The translations under genes were made by a program, and so were the position numbers. A model generated the notes under the pieces. The model did not search any database and was not told the DNA's origin. It worked only from the letters and a program-made list of their open reading frames with translations. Below are positions 32,148 to 43,119 of a stretch of DNA of 56,405 bases, one piece after another. Position 1 is the stretch's first letter. Each line of letters opens with the position of its first letter. The stretch is from Brachionus plicatilis. Lineage: Eukaryota > Rotifera > Eurotatoria > Ploima > Brachionidae. The DNA lies in assembly GCA_010279815.1 (NCBI GenBank), contig QEOQ01000508.1, positions 2,801,539 through 2,857,943 of the forward strand. The letters are read 5' to 3'.

Positions 32148-34364
32148 TATAGTAATAAAGTTTTAAACTTAATATTTAATTCAGAGTACCGTTGTTTTTA
32201 AAAGAAAATTAAAGGTAACAGTCAATATAATTATTTTATTTCCAACAATTCTTTCTTCAATTTGTCTTTCGCTCTATTTTATTTGCGCATTTTTGATAAT
32301 TTTTTTTAACATTTACGTTGAGTCACCAGTAGTTAGCATTTATTTGTTAGATTTGAATTTTGTTTTAAAAATAGAAATTTATTTGAACATTTAGTATATT
32401 ATTCTAAATTATTGGAATGCTTATATAAATTAGCGATTAGATAAATAATAATCTTTAATTGATTAATTGAAATTAAAGATCTAAATCCTGAAGAAGGCCT
32501 ATCGGTCGAAACGCATCGTTTTCTATAAAATTGTCTCTTTTTGTTTTTTTTTTATTAATAAATTTTAAAATAAAATTTAAATTGTTTTATTCGAATTAAA
32601 GAATTAAATTCTTGTTGAAAAAAACACTTCTTGTTTTAGTTTAGAGTAGAAACACTTGAGGTATTGTCAATGACGCTGGTAAAAACCAGTATGGTTATTT
32701 TTTTAAGACCAGCGTCAATCCTTTTTAATGGAAAAAATTTAAAAAAAAAAATTTGGCTAGAAGATATATTCAAATCCGACTTAATGGATACAGTATATCC
32801 TTTAAGTCGGCTCATATTTTTGTTTGAATTGAAGCTTGAACTGACCTGGCTACCTTAGACTTTTATGTACTTTATGCACTTTATACCATATAAACCCATG
32901 TAATTAGTTCCAAGTATGTAATCTTTTATGTTACTTTTATTAGATTATTCCTGGCTACCTTAGACTTTTATGTACTATATGCACTTTATACCATACAAAC
33001 CCATGTTATTTATTCATTTCAAAACCATGAATTTCTAAATCTTTTTTTTAACATTTTAAGCCTTTAAGAGGAATAATACAGGTTTCCCCTTCCTTAATTT
33101 TTCTTAATTCTTTTAAATCATTTTAATCATGAATTCCTTGAGCCTTTTTAATTAATTGAGTGAATTTTTTATATAAAATTTCTATCTTTAATAACTCGGT
33201 AACGTCTTGATAGCAAGAGCTTCAATTGAATTTTTTATTTTAATTTTAAAGTTACAGTAAATTTTAAGATAAATAAATTTTTATTCAAGAAAAACTTTTT
33301 TTATTTTTTTATTCAAAATCAAAATCTTTTAATAATCTTTTGATCTATCCTTCATTTTTAAAAAAATCTGAGACAAGTTGTATTCATCAAATATAATGTA
33401 TAAAAAAATGATGCCTAACATTATCCATATGTTTAGAAAATCTAATGAAACGCGATAATTGAAACTCCAAAACAATATTTTAATATAATCTGAAGTTGCT
33501 TTAGACTTAAATGATCTTTTAAACTTAATGCTTGTTTAACTTAAGTATTTACCTAATATTTTAGAATTCAAAAAAAAAAATAATTTACCTCACCTTACCC
33601 GAACCCTAAACTACAATTGAATCCAATTTTGTTAAAAGAAAACATAATATATACAGCACTTTAAAGTTCCATACTAGAAATTTATGACGTCGTTGACAAT
33701 AGATGGAAATTTCATACAAATTTTCAATACAAAAAGAAAAAAAAATACATGATTTTTGTCCGAATGATCTAAGATTTAGAACTTCATAAAATATTTTATT
33801 TCAATTGCTTTCTTCTATATTCTACTTAAGTTTATTGAATTTCAAAGGCTTTGTGAATTTTAGGGAAAATAAATTGTAGAAAAATAGTGGTTTAAATTTT
33901 TAATGTTTTATATTTTAAAATAAAATTATAAATTTATTATCATCAGATTCAAAAATTCTTCTAAAAGATATTTCTTATTAAAAAATAGTTTCAAAGCTTT
34001 GAATTCTTACTTTATTAAAAAATTTCTTGAAAATCAAAAATTTTTTTTTTAAAATAAACTAAATTAAAAAATTGCTTTTACTAAATTTTCAACAAAAATT
34101 TTAGAATTAATCAACAATTGACATTTATGTACTATTTGGTATTTGAAAATCCAAAATTTGTCTACAAAACTTTGTATTCAAATACATTTGAAAAAAACAC
34201 TTAAATATCATGAATTAAAAAAAGGCAGATTTTAATTTAAAAAGTCAAGTTTCATTTAATTGACAAAGTTTGATTCTTTAATCAAAAAATTGTGTAAATA
34301 CTAAATTTTACTATAAATTTACTACTTTTTAATGAAAAAAAATAAAAAATAATAATAAAGAAAA
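32148..34364. other. Intergenic region with hairpins and a tandem repeat
   Basis: No protein gene. It includes a compact GC-richer motif at 32487-32520 (CCTGAAGAAGGCCTATCGGT then CGAAACG), a short hairpin at 32668-32714 (GACGCTGGT / ACCAGCGTC), a second at 32776-32814 (CCGACTTAATGGATA / TATCCTTTAAGTCGG), and a tandem repeat at 32843-33020. The rest is AT-rich. Confidence 0.5.
32843..33020. repeat. 107-bp direct repeat, two copies
   Basis: CCTGGCTACCTTAGACTTTT begins at 32843 and again at 32950. About 70 bp after each start are nearly identical (one or two changes, TTTATGCACTTTATACCATA in both), then the copies diverge. Confidence 0.85.
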
Positions 34365-35060
34365 ATGTTAAAATTTACAGCTATAGCCTTTATCTTGATT
34401 GTAGGATATTCATGTTCAGAAGCTGATTACAAGCTTACCTATTTTGATATCAGAGGTAGAGGCGAATTTATCCGTTTCATTTTTGCAGCTGCCAACCATA
34501 AGTTTGAAGATAACAGAATCAATCCAGCAGATTGGTCTAATTTGAAGGCTTCAACGCCGTTCCAGCAGTTACCAACTTTAGAAATTCACGAAGATTCCGA
34601 GACTGTAATTCTCGCTCAATCTAAAGCTATTGGTAAAAATGTCTAATAATTTAAATTTTTTATTTACTTTTTAAATAAAGCTCGTTTTTTGGCTGACAGA
34701 TTTGGTTTTAATGGTGAGAATGAAATTGAAAGAGCTTTGATAGATATGTATGGATGTCAATTAGGAGACCTTTTTGACTCGACTGTCGGGAAAAATTTAA
34801 CAAACCAACAATTCGATACAATCTTAAACCAAAATTTCAAATTTTTTGAAGACAGACTGAATAAAAATGGAAGTGGTTTTCTAGTTGGTGGCAAAATTTC
34901 ATGGGCAGACATATTTCTTTCACAAATGACAGAATTTTTAGACAAATACAAAAATATGTATCTAGATAAGTATCCTCAAGTGAAAGCTCTCGATGAATAT
35001 GTAAGAGACTTGCCTGGTGTAAAAGAATGGATTCAAAACAGACCAACAACTCCGTTTTAG
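34365..35060 (+). CDS. Sigma-class glutathione S-transferase with signal peptide
   Basis: Two exons, 34365-34632 and 34681-35060 (48-nt intron), give 215 residues. After a hydrophobic leader (MLKFTAIAFILIVGYSCS), the GST fold starts with DYKLTYFDIRGRGEFIRFIF; Tyr26 is the catalytic Tyr of sigma GSTs (Tyr8 in the vertebrate prostaglandin D synthase). QQLPTLEI and AQSKAIARFLADRFGF are the glutathione-binding thioredoxin half; the spliced join rebuilds the conserved S-x-AIAR motif. The C-terminal helical half ends in ISWADIFLSQMTEFLDKY and YPQVKALDEYVRDLPGVKEW. Sigma GSTs conjugate glutathione to lipid peroxides or isomerise prostaglandins. Cytosolic members lack a leader, so this one is predicted to enter the secretory pathway. 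AATAAA follows at 35103-35108. Confidence 0.92.
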
Positions 35061-36233
35061 ACTAGAAATATTTTTTTTGAAATATTCTTTTTTAATTTAC
35101 ACAATAAATTTATTTTAAACATTTAAATTTAAATCTAAAGTATACTAAATAATAAATTATAATTGAAATAAATAAAAGAAAAAAATATTTAAAAATAGAA
35201 AAACTCTAACCTTACATTTTATTTGGACGTCTGTAAATCAAATTTATTTTAGTCATATAAAAAAGTAAATTTAGCTCTAAAAAATATTTCTAAATTAAAA
35301 TTTTTTTTTAGGGATACTGAATAAGCTTTTAGGTTCTACAATATATTTTTTTAATAAAAAAATTTAAAAAATAAAAATAATTAAGAAAAGAAAATGAATT
35401 TTGATTTAAAATTTTATTTTACTTGCTTTATTCTTATATATTTATATGTGTTTTTATATTTATTAAATTTTTCTAATTTCTTCTTCCTCGCTGTGTATTT
35501 AGTGTTTTTTGAAACACTACATTATATTTGATACACCGCATTCGTTCGACTAGTGTTTCTTTTCTATGTAAAATGTTTCAAAGCTTATCAAATTTCTGTC
35601 TAAATAATCGTTTAAATAATCATTGAGGAGGGCTTTTGGATTTGATACTTTTAAACAATATTTAATAAATAAACATTTATTCAAGCTTGTTTTTAATAAT
35701 TGTCCAACGAGGACAGTTTTTTTTTTTCATAAATTGGTTAAAAAAAATAGTTATTTTTAAATTGTTATAAAAGCTTTCTTAAATTTTCGATTTTTGGAAA
35801 AAAAAAGACATTTTTTCAAAAAATTTGTATTTTGAATTGTCCGTTTTGAATTTTACCAAATTTTGCCAAAATTATCTCAAAATCCTGAAAATTTACGTAA
35901 TTTTTCGTAAAATACTGTTATCAAATCACCACTGTAAGTTAATTGTTAGATATTGAAATATTGGTTTAAAAAAACCTTGTTAGACATCGAATTCAGCTGT
36001 ATGCAAAAGTATAGTTTAAAAAATATTTTCAAAAGATATTTAATCTAATTTCAAAATTCTTCATTTATCAAAACTAGAGACAATTCTTTAACAATAATTC
36101 TAAAAGTAATAAAAAAACATTATCTTTTATTTAATAAAATAAAAGAAATAAATAAATAAAATCCTAATTTTATTAATAAACACAAAATATTTAAAATCGA
36201 AAAACATTTTTGTTTCATAAATTAACTGAGGAT
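35061..36233. other. AT-rich intergenic DNA
   Basis: No gene, RNA or ordered repeat seen. Contains the 3' UTR of the GST gene and the upstream region of the TMEM272-like gene. Confidence 0.5.
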
Positions 36234-36944
36234 ATGAATGAAAATTCTAGAAGTAGAAGCGAGCCCATTTTGACAAACATATCATTATCTGTGGACAATC
36301 AGTTTATAGCTCCGCCAAGTTATGACTTTGTGATCAAACATACTTATATTGTGCAGAGCGAAAATCAACCTCCAAGTTATGAATCATTGTATGAAAGAAT
36401 ACAAAACGCACATCGAACTTTAGGCGATACTGTGCAAAATAATTCATTAAGTCATTATGATGGTAACAAATAAAATTAATAAAGAAAATTATATTCAAAT
36501 TTTTTTTTAATAGGAACTAAAAAGCTAAGCAGTATTTTGGGACCTATTTTCATTTTTGGATTTTTCCTTTTTCTACCTATTTTGCAAATTGCAGTAGGAA
36601 CCAAATACAAAAATGAATGTCCAGCTAATAATTCCATTCCCTTCTGGTTAATTATTCAAGGCATTTTTATAATATTTTTAGATATTAGCATTGTGTTTTT
36701 TAAGTATTATGATTGCTCCATGATACCAAATTGTGGTATTCTGATGTTTTTGGTTTCGTGGTTAATACGTGGAAGCATTTGGGTCTATGGATATAGGGGT
36801 GATTTTAGTTTTGATCCTCAAGAGAATAGCTATTGCAATCGGAATTGCTTTAGTGTAGCCTTTTGGTCGATAACAAGTATTTGGACTCTTATTGGTTTTC
36901 TTATTTTGGGAATTGTAATAGCTTATTTTTGTACTAAAAATTAA
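36234..36944 (+). CDS. TMEM272-like four-pass membrane protein with PPxY motifs
   Basis: Two exons, 36234-36462 and 36514-36944 (51-nt intron), give 219 residues. The N-terminal 75 residues are cytosolic in character and hold two PPSY motifs (APPSYDFV, QPPSYESLY), which typically bind WW domains of NEDD4-type ubiquitin ligases. Four hydrophobic segments follow: FIFGFFLFLPILQIAVGTKY, FWLIIQGIFIIFLDISIVFF, GILMFLVSWLIRGSIWVYGY and SITSIWTLIGFLILGIVIAY. LPILQIAVGTKYKNECP...IPFWLI matches the TMEM272 pattern (P.aqI.iG..y...CP...iP..L). Function of the family is unknown. ATG 36234 is the first methionine in the frame. Confidence 0.8.
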
Positions 36945-37570
36945 AAAAAAAATCAGTCAAACTGATCCTATATTAATCATAAAATAAGCATTCTTATGGT
37001 AAAAAAATGCTTTCAAGACTTTATGATTTAACATTTTTGGTAAATTTATAATAAAATTTTGGTTTTAATAAATTTTTAAAAAAAGTTTAAAAAAAATCAA
37101 GTTTGTATGTTTTGCTTTTAACACATCTCCTAAATAATTTCAAGATTTCTTTACTAAAACCGAATCCAATAAAAGCTTTTTCTAAGGATCCATCAATTTC
37201 AATTACTAACTCTGATCAAGACCAATGTCTTTAATTGATTTTTAATAAAACATGGATCCTTTGTTTTCTCGTGAATAAATACTTTGCCACTTTAAATTCT
37301 ATAAAAAGTATCTATTTAAATTTTTTTATAAAATAAAAAATTGAAAAAATTTAATCCAAAATTACTTGAAAAAATTTAGCAACAAGACATTTAAGTTAAA
37401 CAATTCAAATTTTTCACAAATTCTTAAATAATTAAATTAATTTTATTGAAAATTGACAGCTTAAATGCTGTAAACTTCAAAATTTATTTTTTAATTACAA
37501 AGCAGTTAATTTATTTTATTTAATAAAAGTTTAAGTCCCATTTAAATATTATATTTTATAGAGGCTATCA
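36945..37570. other. AT-rich intergenic DNA
   Basis: No gene or ordered repeat seen between the TMEM272-like gene and the TIR element that follows. Confidence 0.5.
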
Positions 37571-38552
37571 TTTTCTACTTTCACTAATATATTTCCAATT
37601 CGTCATCTAATTAATATCTATTCTTCATCTAATAAATTTATTTATTATTTAATCTAATAAATTTCCTTTTGAGTATAATTATATATATCTATACTAATAA
37701 ATTAAATGGAACCTAATATATTTTGAAGTCTACTCTAATTAATTAAACCTCATCTAAATAAATTCGTCATCATCTAACCAATTCTGAGAATAACGAGGAA
37801 AAAAACTTCGGTCTTTTAGTTGCTTTTAATGGCATTGGGAAATGGTCTTCGTGAAATGTAAGCTTTGATTTTTTTTACTTGATTCACTCCGCAAGTGTCA
37901 ACTGATATTGCTATAAATAAAAGATATCAAGCTTATCATTTTTATCCTATCTAATCTCATCATTTCTAAAATAGAATAGTATAGCCATACCAGTTGACAT
38001 GGATGAAACCGTCAATACGACTAATGTAACCGCCGATACTAGTACCAGCACCGTCATGACAGTCCACAAGGCTTTTGATCCAAATGCTATAAGTGACAGC
38101 GAAGATGATACTAGTGGCAGTGAAGAACCAGCAGCCAAGAAGAAGAGGACTAGGCGTGGACCTGGACTTTGCTATGATAAGTTGGAGACTTATGACTCGT
38201 ACAAGGATGCTTTAGCTGCGATTTCAACACACAGCGAACAACAATGAGCTCAGCAAAATATCAAAGACACCTTCGAGGGACAGAAAAAGCTATCAAGGCT
38301 CTTGTTGGGATGTAAAAGTTTGTTGGTCGCTTATTTTTCTTGTTATTTCTTATAATTTCTGATTATTTGTTTCTTATTTTTTGTTTGTTTGTCGTTTGCT
38401 CAAAAAAATAAATAATTGATTATTACTATAAACTATCGATTAATATTTAAAATTGATTAGATGATCCCCAAATTATATAGTGGAGCTATATATTATTAGT
38501 GGAGCTTTATTTTATTAGTGACGATGGAAATATATTAGTGAAGGTAAGGAAA
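37571..38552. mobile_element. TIR element carrying an acidic/NLS ORF
   Basis: The left end TTTCACTAATATATTTCCA (37579) has an exact 16-bp inverted partner CACTAATATATTTCCA at 38525-38540. Each end also has several degenerate subterminal words (TCGTCATCTAATTAA, TTCATCTAATAAATT on the left; TTAGATGATCCCC, TTAGTGGAGC on the right). The roughly 980-bp element holds one ORF on the plus strand and no transposase. No target duplication was found. Confidence 0.75.
37999..38247 (+). CDS. 82-residue acidic/NLS ORF of a TIR element
   Basis: ATG at 37999; the Thr/Val-rich start leads to FDPNAISDSEDDTSGSEE (acidic), then AAKKKRTRRGPG (a strong nuclear-localisation signal), then LCYDKLETYDSYKDALAAIS, which resembles the first strand-helix of FLYWCH-type modules but lacks their Cys/His. 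After the TGA the same frame continues for over 35 codons (QQNIKDTFEGQKKLSRLL), so the stop may be a mutation or a fusion joint. Its position in a TIR element suggests a remnant of a transposase N-terminus. Confidence 0.5.
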   Translation: MDETVNTTNVTADTSTSTVMTVHKAFDPNAISDSEDDTSGSEEPAAKKKRTRRGPGLCYDKLETYDSYKDALAAISTHSEQQ

Positions 38553-38562
38553 TTGTTCCCTT

Positions 38563-39549
38563 TTATATATGTTACAGTCAAAACGCGAAATTGGGCTTTA
38601 CGCGAAAAGCCAATGGCAAACAATAATCTACTGGAAAAAACTAAGTTTGCAAAATGACTGATCTTATTGTGAAATGACATGGCAAAACATAAAAAAACTA
38701 TAAAAAACAAGAAAATTCTAATATAATTTGCTAAATGACATATTTTTGTATAAATTATATAAATTCTAATAAATGAAAAAGCAAAATATTAACTTTTTAA
38801 TTTTAAATAATTAAATCGTAAATTTTATAAATTTAATTATTTCTTTTATTTATGTTTTATGTGTATGTATTGTGTTAATTTAAGTTTTTAAATTTGTTTA
38901 AAAATATATAAATAAAAATGATTGAAAAAATTCAAAAGATAGTCCAACAACAAAATTTAGATTTAAGAGAAAAATTTACAAATCATCTTTGTCAACATTT
39001 CAAAAAGGATCTCAAAATTGATGATTTTTCAATCAAGAACGATAAAATTATAATAAACGGGTAGACTATTTATTAGATATCATCGATAACCATAGCAAAG
39101 TAAAAAATTATCATCTTTATCAAAACAACTGGGGTTATCAAAAAATCCGACAAAAAAAACAAATGGTTTGGTTATTGTTTCAATTGAAAATATGTATGAT
39201 GTTGTTCTTAAGTCATATGTTGCTGTCGGATAATAATTATTTGCCTTTCTTATTATTTTTTATTTGAATTTCACTTTTTTTATTAATGGAATTTCAAATA
39301 TGTATACCATGCAATTTAATAAATTTTCTCAATTTTAAAAATTTAGATATCTGCCAAATAATTAATGGCAATTATTGAAATGCATTAAAATCACAAGTTT
39401 ATTTTTTGTCATCTCATTTTCAGAAGAGTAATGGCACAAGACGAAATTGAAAAAAAAGGTTAATTTATTTTTTGACAATGGTATTTCGTGAAAAATCTTG
39501 GCATTTTGCGTAATGCCCAATTTCACGTTTTGCAGGTAACATATATATG
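38563..39549. mobile_element. TIR element with GCGAAATTGGGC ends
   Basis: The left end ATATATGTTACAGTCAAAAC followed by GCGAAATTGGGCTTTACGCG pairs with the complement of 39497-39549 (CGTAATGCCCAATTTCACGT then TTTGCAGGTAAC). Inverted identity extends for about 50 bp. It begins only about 11 bp after the preceding element. No transposase is present. Confidence 0.82.
38918..39064 (+). pseudogene. Short ORF of the TIR element, probably frameshifted
   Basis: From ATG 38918, 48 codons read MIEKIQKIVQQQNLDLREKF, then HFKKDLKIDDFSIKN, ending at TAG 39062. Directly after, a different frame stays open for about 60 codons (DYLLDIIDNHSKVKNYHLYQ and a hydrophobic end), which suggests one protein broken by a single-base change near 39061. 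I do not recognise the family. Confidence 0.45.
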
Positions 39550-39639
39550 AGTAAAAGAAAATTTAATTGACAATTAAATATCTATTTTACAATTAAGAAA
39601 CAATTATAGAAATTAATAAGTTTACAAGTCTTGAATAAT

Positions 39640-39830
39640 ATGTCCCATTCTATTCAAGTGAATAATGGTGAGGCGCTCATCTCCTTTTTCAGTATCTTTT
39701 GAGCAACGGCCTAACCCTAACCTGACACAGAGGTAACTGCATCAAGTTGGTCATCTACACCACCCAATCGAAACCGGTTCCCCTTTTTTATGATGAAAGG
39801 GGTATAAGTCTTGAATAGAAATGTTTTTTT
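39640..39830 (-). repeat. LINE-like non-coding relic, uncertain
   Basis: This stretch is GC-richer than its flanks. On the minus strand, CGGTTTCGATTGGGTGGTGT and AAAAAGGAGATGAGCGCC resemble the 3' non-coding parts of L2/CR1-type LINEs from memory. A perfect short palindrome (CTTGAATA / TATTCAAG) sits at 39632-39660. No ORF. Identity is uncertain. Confidence 0.3.
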
Positions 39831-40214
39831 CACCATTTTTCAAATTCGACATCTTCTGCAAACATGTTACCCACACTTTAAGCACTCACTTATTTGATGA
39901 TCAATGCTATATATAAGAAACGAACACAACCCTTTAAAATACATAATATTTATATTTTGTTATTGCAATAAACTATTAAACAACTATCCTTGTTATTCTT
40001 CTAGTAACAAACACTTACATTAATGTCTAATCCGAGAGATCTGAGCTTGTTCAAGAAAATTCTCTCTTGCAAAGGAACTATATTCTTTAAATAAAAATCA
40101 GCTAATTTCCGAAAAAAAAAGAACGCTGAAAAGAACGCCATTTTAACGCTGGTAAAACGTCGTTATAAAGGCTTTATTCCAGCGTTCTCCAGTGTTTTTT
40201 CAGCGTTTTTCACG

Positions 40215-40815
40215 CTGCAGAACGCAGTAAAAAAGCTGCTAAAAATCGATTCAATTGAAGCCATATGGTTTATTGAATTTCTTATTCAGTTAAAAAATAT
40301 AGATGAGTTTATGATTCAAACAGCTGCTGAAGGCCCTAGTGTAAGTCCTATCACTGTGGTAAAATAATTTATGATATTTTAAGACCAACACGATTGTGAA
40401 TTTATCTCACGAATATATTGTAAATATTGTATTTAATTAGTATTATTAAATAAAAATTAAAATATTTTTTCGATTAAACTTAACTTTTCTTTTTGATATT
40501 TTAAAGTCAAAGCTATAATTAAAATAAAAATAGTTCTAATAAACTATTAATTTGTTTTATTTTATTTTTGTTTTTTTTTAATTTGAAGGAGCAATAAAAA
40601 AATTATTCTTACCCTTCTTTTTTCTTTCAGTTACAATGGTCCTAATTACTACGACCCATTTAAGTCATTTACTTTTAACGCTTAATCTCCTGCTAATTCC
40701 ACTTTAGTCCATTTTCAGTGAGTGGGTAGCCATTAAAAAGAGAGGAAGGCCAAGAAAAATTAATCTAAGTCCTCAACAAGCTAAACGTGGTCGCGGAAGA
40801 CCAAAAAAATATTAG
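40215..40815 (+). CDS. Two-exon AT-hook protein of the TIR element (partial)
   Basis: Exon A ends at 40340 in a clean donor (CCTAGT/GTAAGT); exon B, 40708-40815, follows TTCCACTTTAG. The join is in frame: KKLLKIDSIEAIWFIEFL... AEGPS joins SIFSEWVAIKKRGRPRKINL and KRGRGRPKKY. RGRPRK and RGRGRP are two canonical AT-hooks, which bind the minor groove of A/T-rich DNA. The frame is open back to 40095 but has no early ATG, so the true start is unknown (a possible acceptor CAG ends at 40203). The stop TAG is the first of four TAG triplets that form the tail of the neighbouring LINE, so the original C-terminus may have been cut by that insertion. Confidence 0.6.
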
Positions 40816-41990
40816 TAGTAGTAGTAGTTGTACTACGTGGATCTTATCCATAAGCTGCAACGTAGTAACGTCCAGCTATAGCAGTAAATAGCATAGTTAA
40901 AAGTCCTTGTTTCTTAACAAAAATGCTTCAGATCAATTTTTAAGTATCGATTTATTAAAGTTCCTTAAACCTATTTGGTACCATTTGTCAACAACCATGC
41001 GTCCAATCGCGCTTTAAACCTATTTATGCTGTTCGCCTCAACAATAAAGGCTGGTAATAGATTCCACCAAACTGCTGCGCGACTTGAGAAGAAGTGCATT
41101 CTTGCGTTTACATATTTATGGTAATCATTAATTTCACGAGATGTGAAACTCTGTAATCTGACTTTTTGAGTGTGTCCTCTTGTTGACGCAACTGGTTCAA
41201 CTATTTCAGCGCTTTGCTTAAAATTTTGTTTCTTGTAAAAATCTACATACTCCAGGCGATTAACTTTCTTATAAAGTTGAATTAGATCACCTCTTTTCCT
41301 CCTCAAGTCAGCAGTGTACTTTCGGACATATTCGGTGGATTCCAAACCGGCACCGCAAACTCAAGATGTGGGCTGACATAAGTTATGTAAAGCCTTTTCC
41401 ATAGATTACATTCACGACTCTCAAAAGTATTTTTTAAAAGTCCCAACATCTTAGATGCTTTATTTGCACAGACTTGTACCTGGTGCTTCCATTTCATATT
41501 CAAATCTACGTAAACCCCTAGATCCTGCTCTAACTCACTTTCCGATAATTCACTAGTCGTACCATTTACCGTCATATTTAGAGTTTGATTTATGTTGTGT
41601 ACTTGTTGGTTGCCAAAACTCATTACTTTGCATTTTTTGGAGTTCAATTCCATGTTCCAATCATTACACCATTTCACTACATTATCAAGGTCCTTTTGTA
41701 ATTGTCTAAATTTTTCATTTTTCAATCGGACCCAATACTGAACCTTGCGGAACACCACTGACATCTGCCCATTCGGACGCAACGTCTCCTAGCACAACCC
41801 GTTGTTTTCTATCCTTAAGAAAACTTTTTTTCCAGTCTAATATTTTGCCATTTATCCCGTACGATTCAAGTTTTTTCAGTAAACGCTTATGTGGCACCTT
41901 GTCAAAAGCTTTGGCAAAGTCTAGATATACCACACACAATGGTTTACCCTTAGCTATTTCATATGTAATTGTGTCTAATGTTTCCAACAA
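40813..41990 (-). pseudogene. CR1/Jockey-like LINE reverse transcriptase relic
   Basis: Three broken minus-strand frames in order carry reverse transcriptase motifs: VVYLDFAKAFDKVPH (motif A), SGVPQGSVLGP (motif B), then, after a deletion at about 41720 that removed the (Y/F)ADD catalytic box, WCNDWNMELNSKKCKVMSFG, LGVYVDLNMKWKHQ, YVSPHLEFAVPVWNP, and after a second break at about 41330, RRKRGDLIQLYKKVN and the end AAVWWNLLP...FKARLDAWL. The 3' end on this strand finishes in an (ACT)n tail at 40813-40826. It is 5'-truncated and dead. Confidence 0.92.
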
Positions 41991-42000
41991 ATTCTCTTAA

Positions 42001-42344
42001 CATCAATTAAATTAATTTTTTATAACAATTTGTTTTATGTTTTATTTTGGTTTTAATTTTTTTAATTAGCTACTTAAAAAAATACTTTATCTACTAAATG
42101 CGAATATTTTAGCTACTTTTTTTTATCTACTTTTCATGAATAAATTAGCTACTAAAAATATTTTAGCTCCTCGAAAAAATATAATCCATTTTTTTTAGCC
42201 GATTAAAAATTTATTATTAAAAAAATTATCTCATCTGCTAAGTCAAAAAAGATCTATTTATTCAAGTTGATAAAATAAATTGTCAAATAATTTTTTTAAT
42301 TATTTTAACAAAAGAAATTTAATTCCAAAGCAAAATTGGTTCTG
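42001..42344. other. AT-rich internal part of the AT-hook element
   Basis: Between the LINE relic and the right inverted repeat there is only AT-rich DNA with the words TAGCTACT and TTAGCTAC repeated a few times. No ORF. Confidence 0.45.
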
Positions 42345-42530
42345 AGAAAAAAAAAACGCTGACGAAGAACGGCGTTCTTATAGCGTTCTTTTTTTTTCAG
42401 GTTATTATTGCAGATGGTAAAATTAAATGAAATACTTAAAAAAATTTAAATTATATTATTTAATTCATTTTAAAGAAATATATATTTATTTCCAAAAAAG
42501 CACATTAAATATTTTTCGGTTCAGAAAAAA

Positions 42531-42644
42531 ATGACAACTGGTCAAGCCATTTTGATATGCACAAAAAATGATTACATTTTAAATGCTTATGGACCTTTCC
42601 CAAATAATTTGAATGATGCAACAATAATTGAACATTTTTTTTAA
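42531..42644 (+). pseudogene. DDE_4 (Harbinger-type) transposase fragment
   Basis: Thirty-seven codons read MTTGQAILICTKNDYILNAY then GPFPNNLNDATIIEHFF. This matches the segment of DDE superfamily-4 transposases around the second catalytic Asp, where GPFP..NDA.I is typical. An acceptor-like TTCGGTTCAG precedes it, so it may be an exon end. No further catalytic exons follow in frame. It lies just outside the AT-hook element. Confidence 0.65.
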
Positions 42645-43119
42645 TCGATGGAGATTTAGAGGAATTTTTTTTTGTGTTGTAATTTTTCTTAGTGGTAGAT
42701 GATTTTCTCACAAAAAAAATCCAATTGTATAGATACATTCTTTCCAAGAAAATCCCAAAAACAGTTTTCTTGTGAACAAAAAAATAATTCTAGGATGATG
42801 AAAAAATGTTTACAAAAAATAAGGAGACTCCGCCAAAACAGACAAATTAAGAGAATAAAACTAAAGTAGACACCTCTCAATCTGACAAATCTAAACTCAA
42901 TCAAAAGTTTGACTTACATGAAAAAGTATAATACTACTACTACTAAATTTCTCAATTTCTAATTTATTAAAAAATTTTAATGTTATTTTGAAGTAACACT
43001 TATAGTTAATTTATTTTAATTATAATGAATTAAAAAATGAAGAAATATGCTGAAAATGTTGTGAAATAATAAAACTATTTATGATAGTTGGATTTTTATT
43101 TATTTAAATTATTTTGTTA
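42645..43119. other. AT-rich region upstream of the DUF924-FSH1-LRR gene
   Basis: Contains a Lys/Arg-rich open stretch (about 42736-42868) with no start or known motif, perhaps more of the transposase relic, and an (ACT)n run at 42931-42945 like the LINE tail at 40813. The promoter of the next gene is presumably here. Confidence 0.4.

Larger units (their letters stand above)
40110..42400. mobile_element. TIR element with AT-hook gene, LINE nested inside
   Basis: The left end GAAAAAAAAAGAACGCTGAA then AAGAACGCC matches the complement of the right end GGCGTTCTTATAGCGTTCTT then TTTTTTTCAG. The left 120 bp also repeat the word CAGCGTT or AACGCTG six or more times, a subterminal-repeat pattern. 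Within it are two spliced AT-hook exons and a later LINE insertion. Without the LINE the element would be about 1.1 kb. No target duplication was found. Confidence 0.72.
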
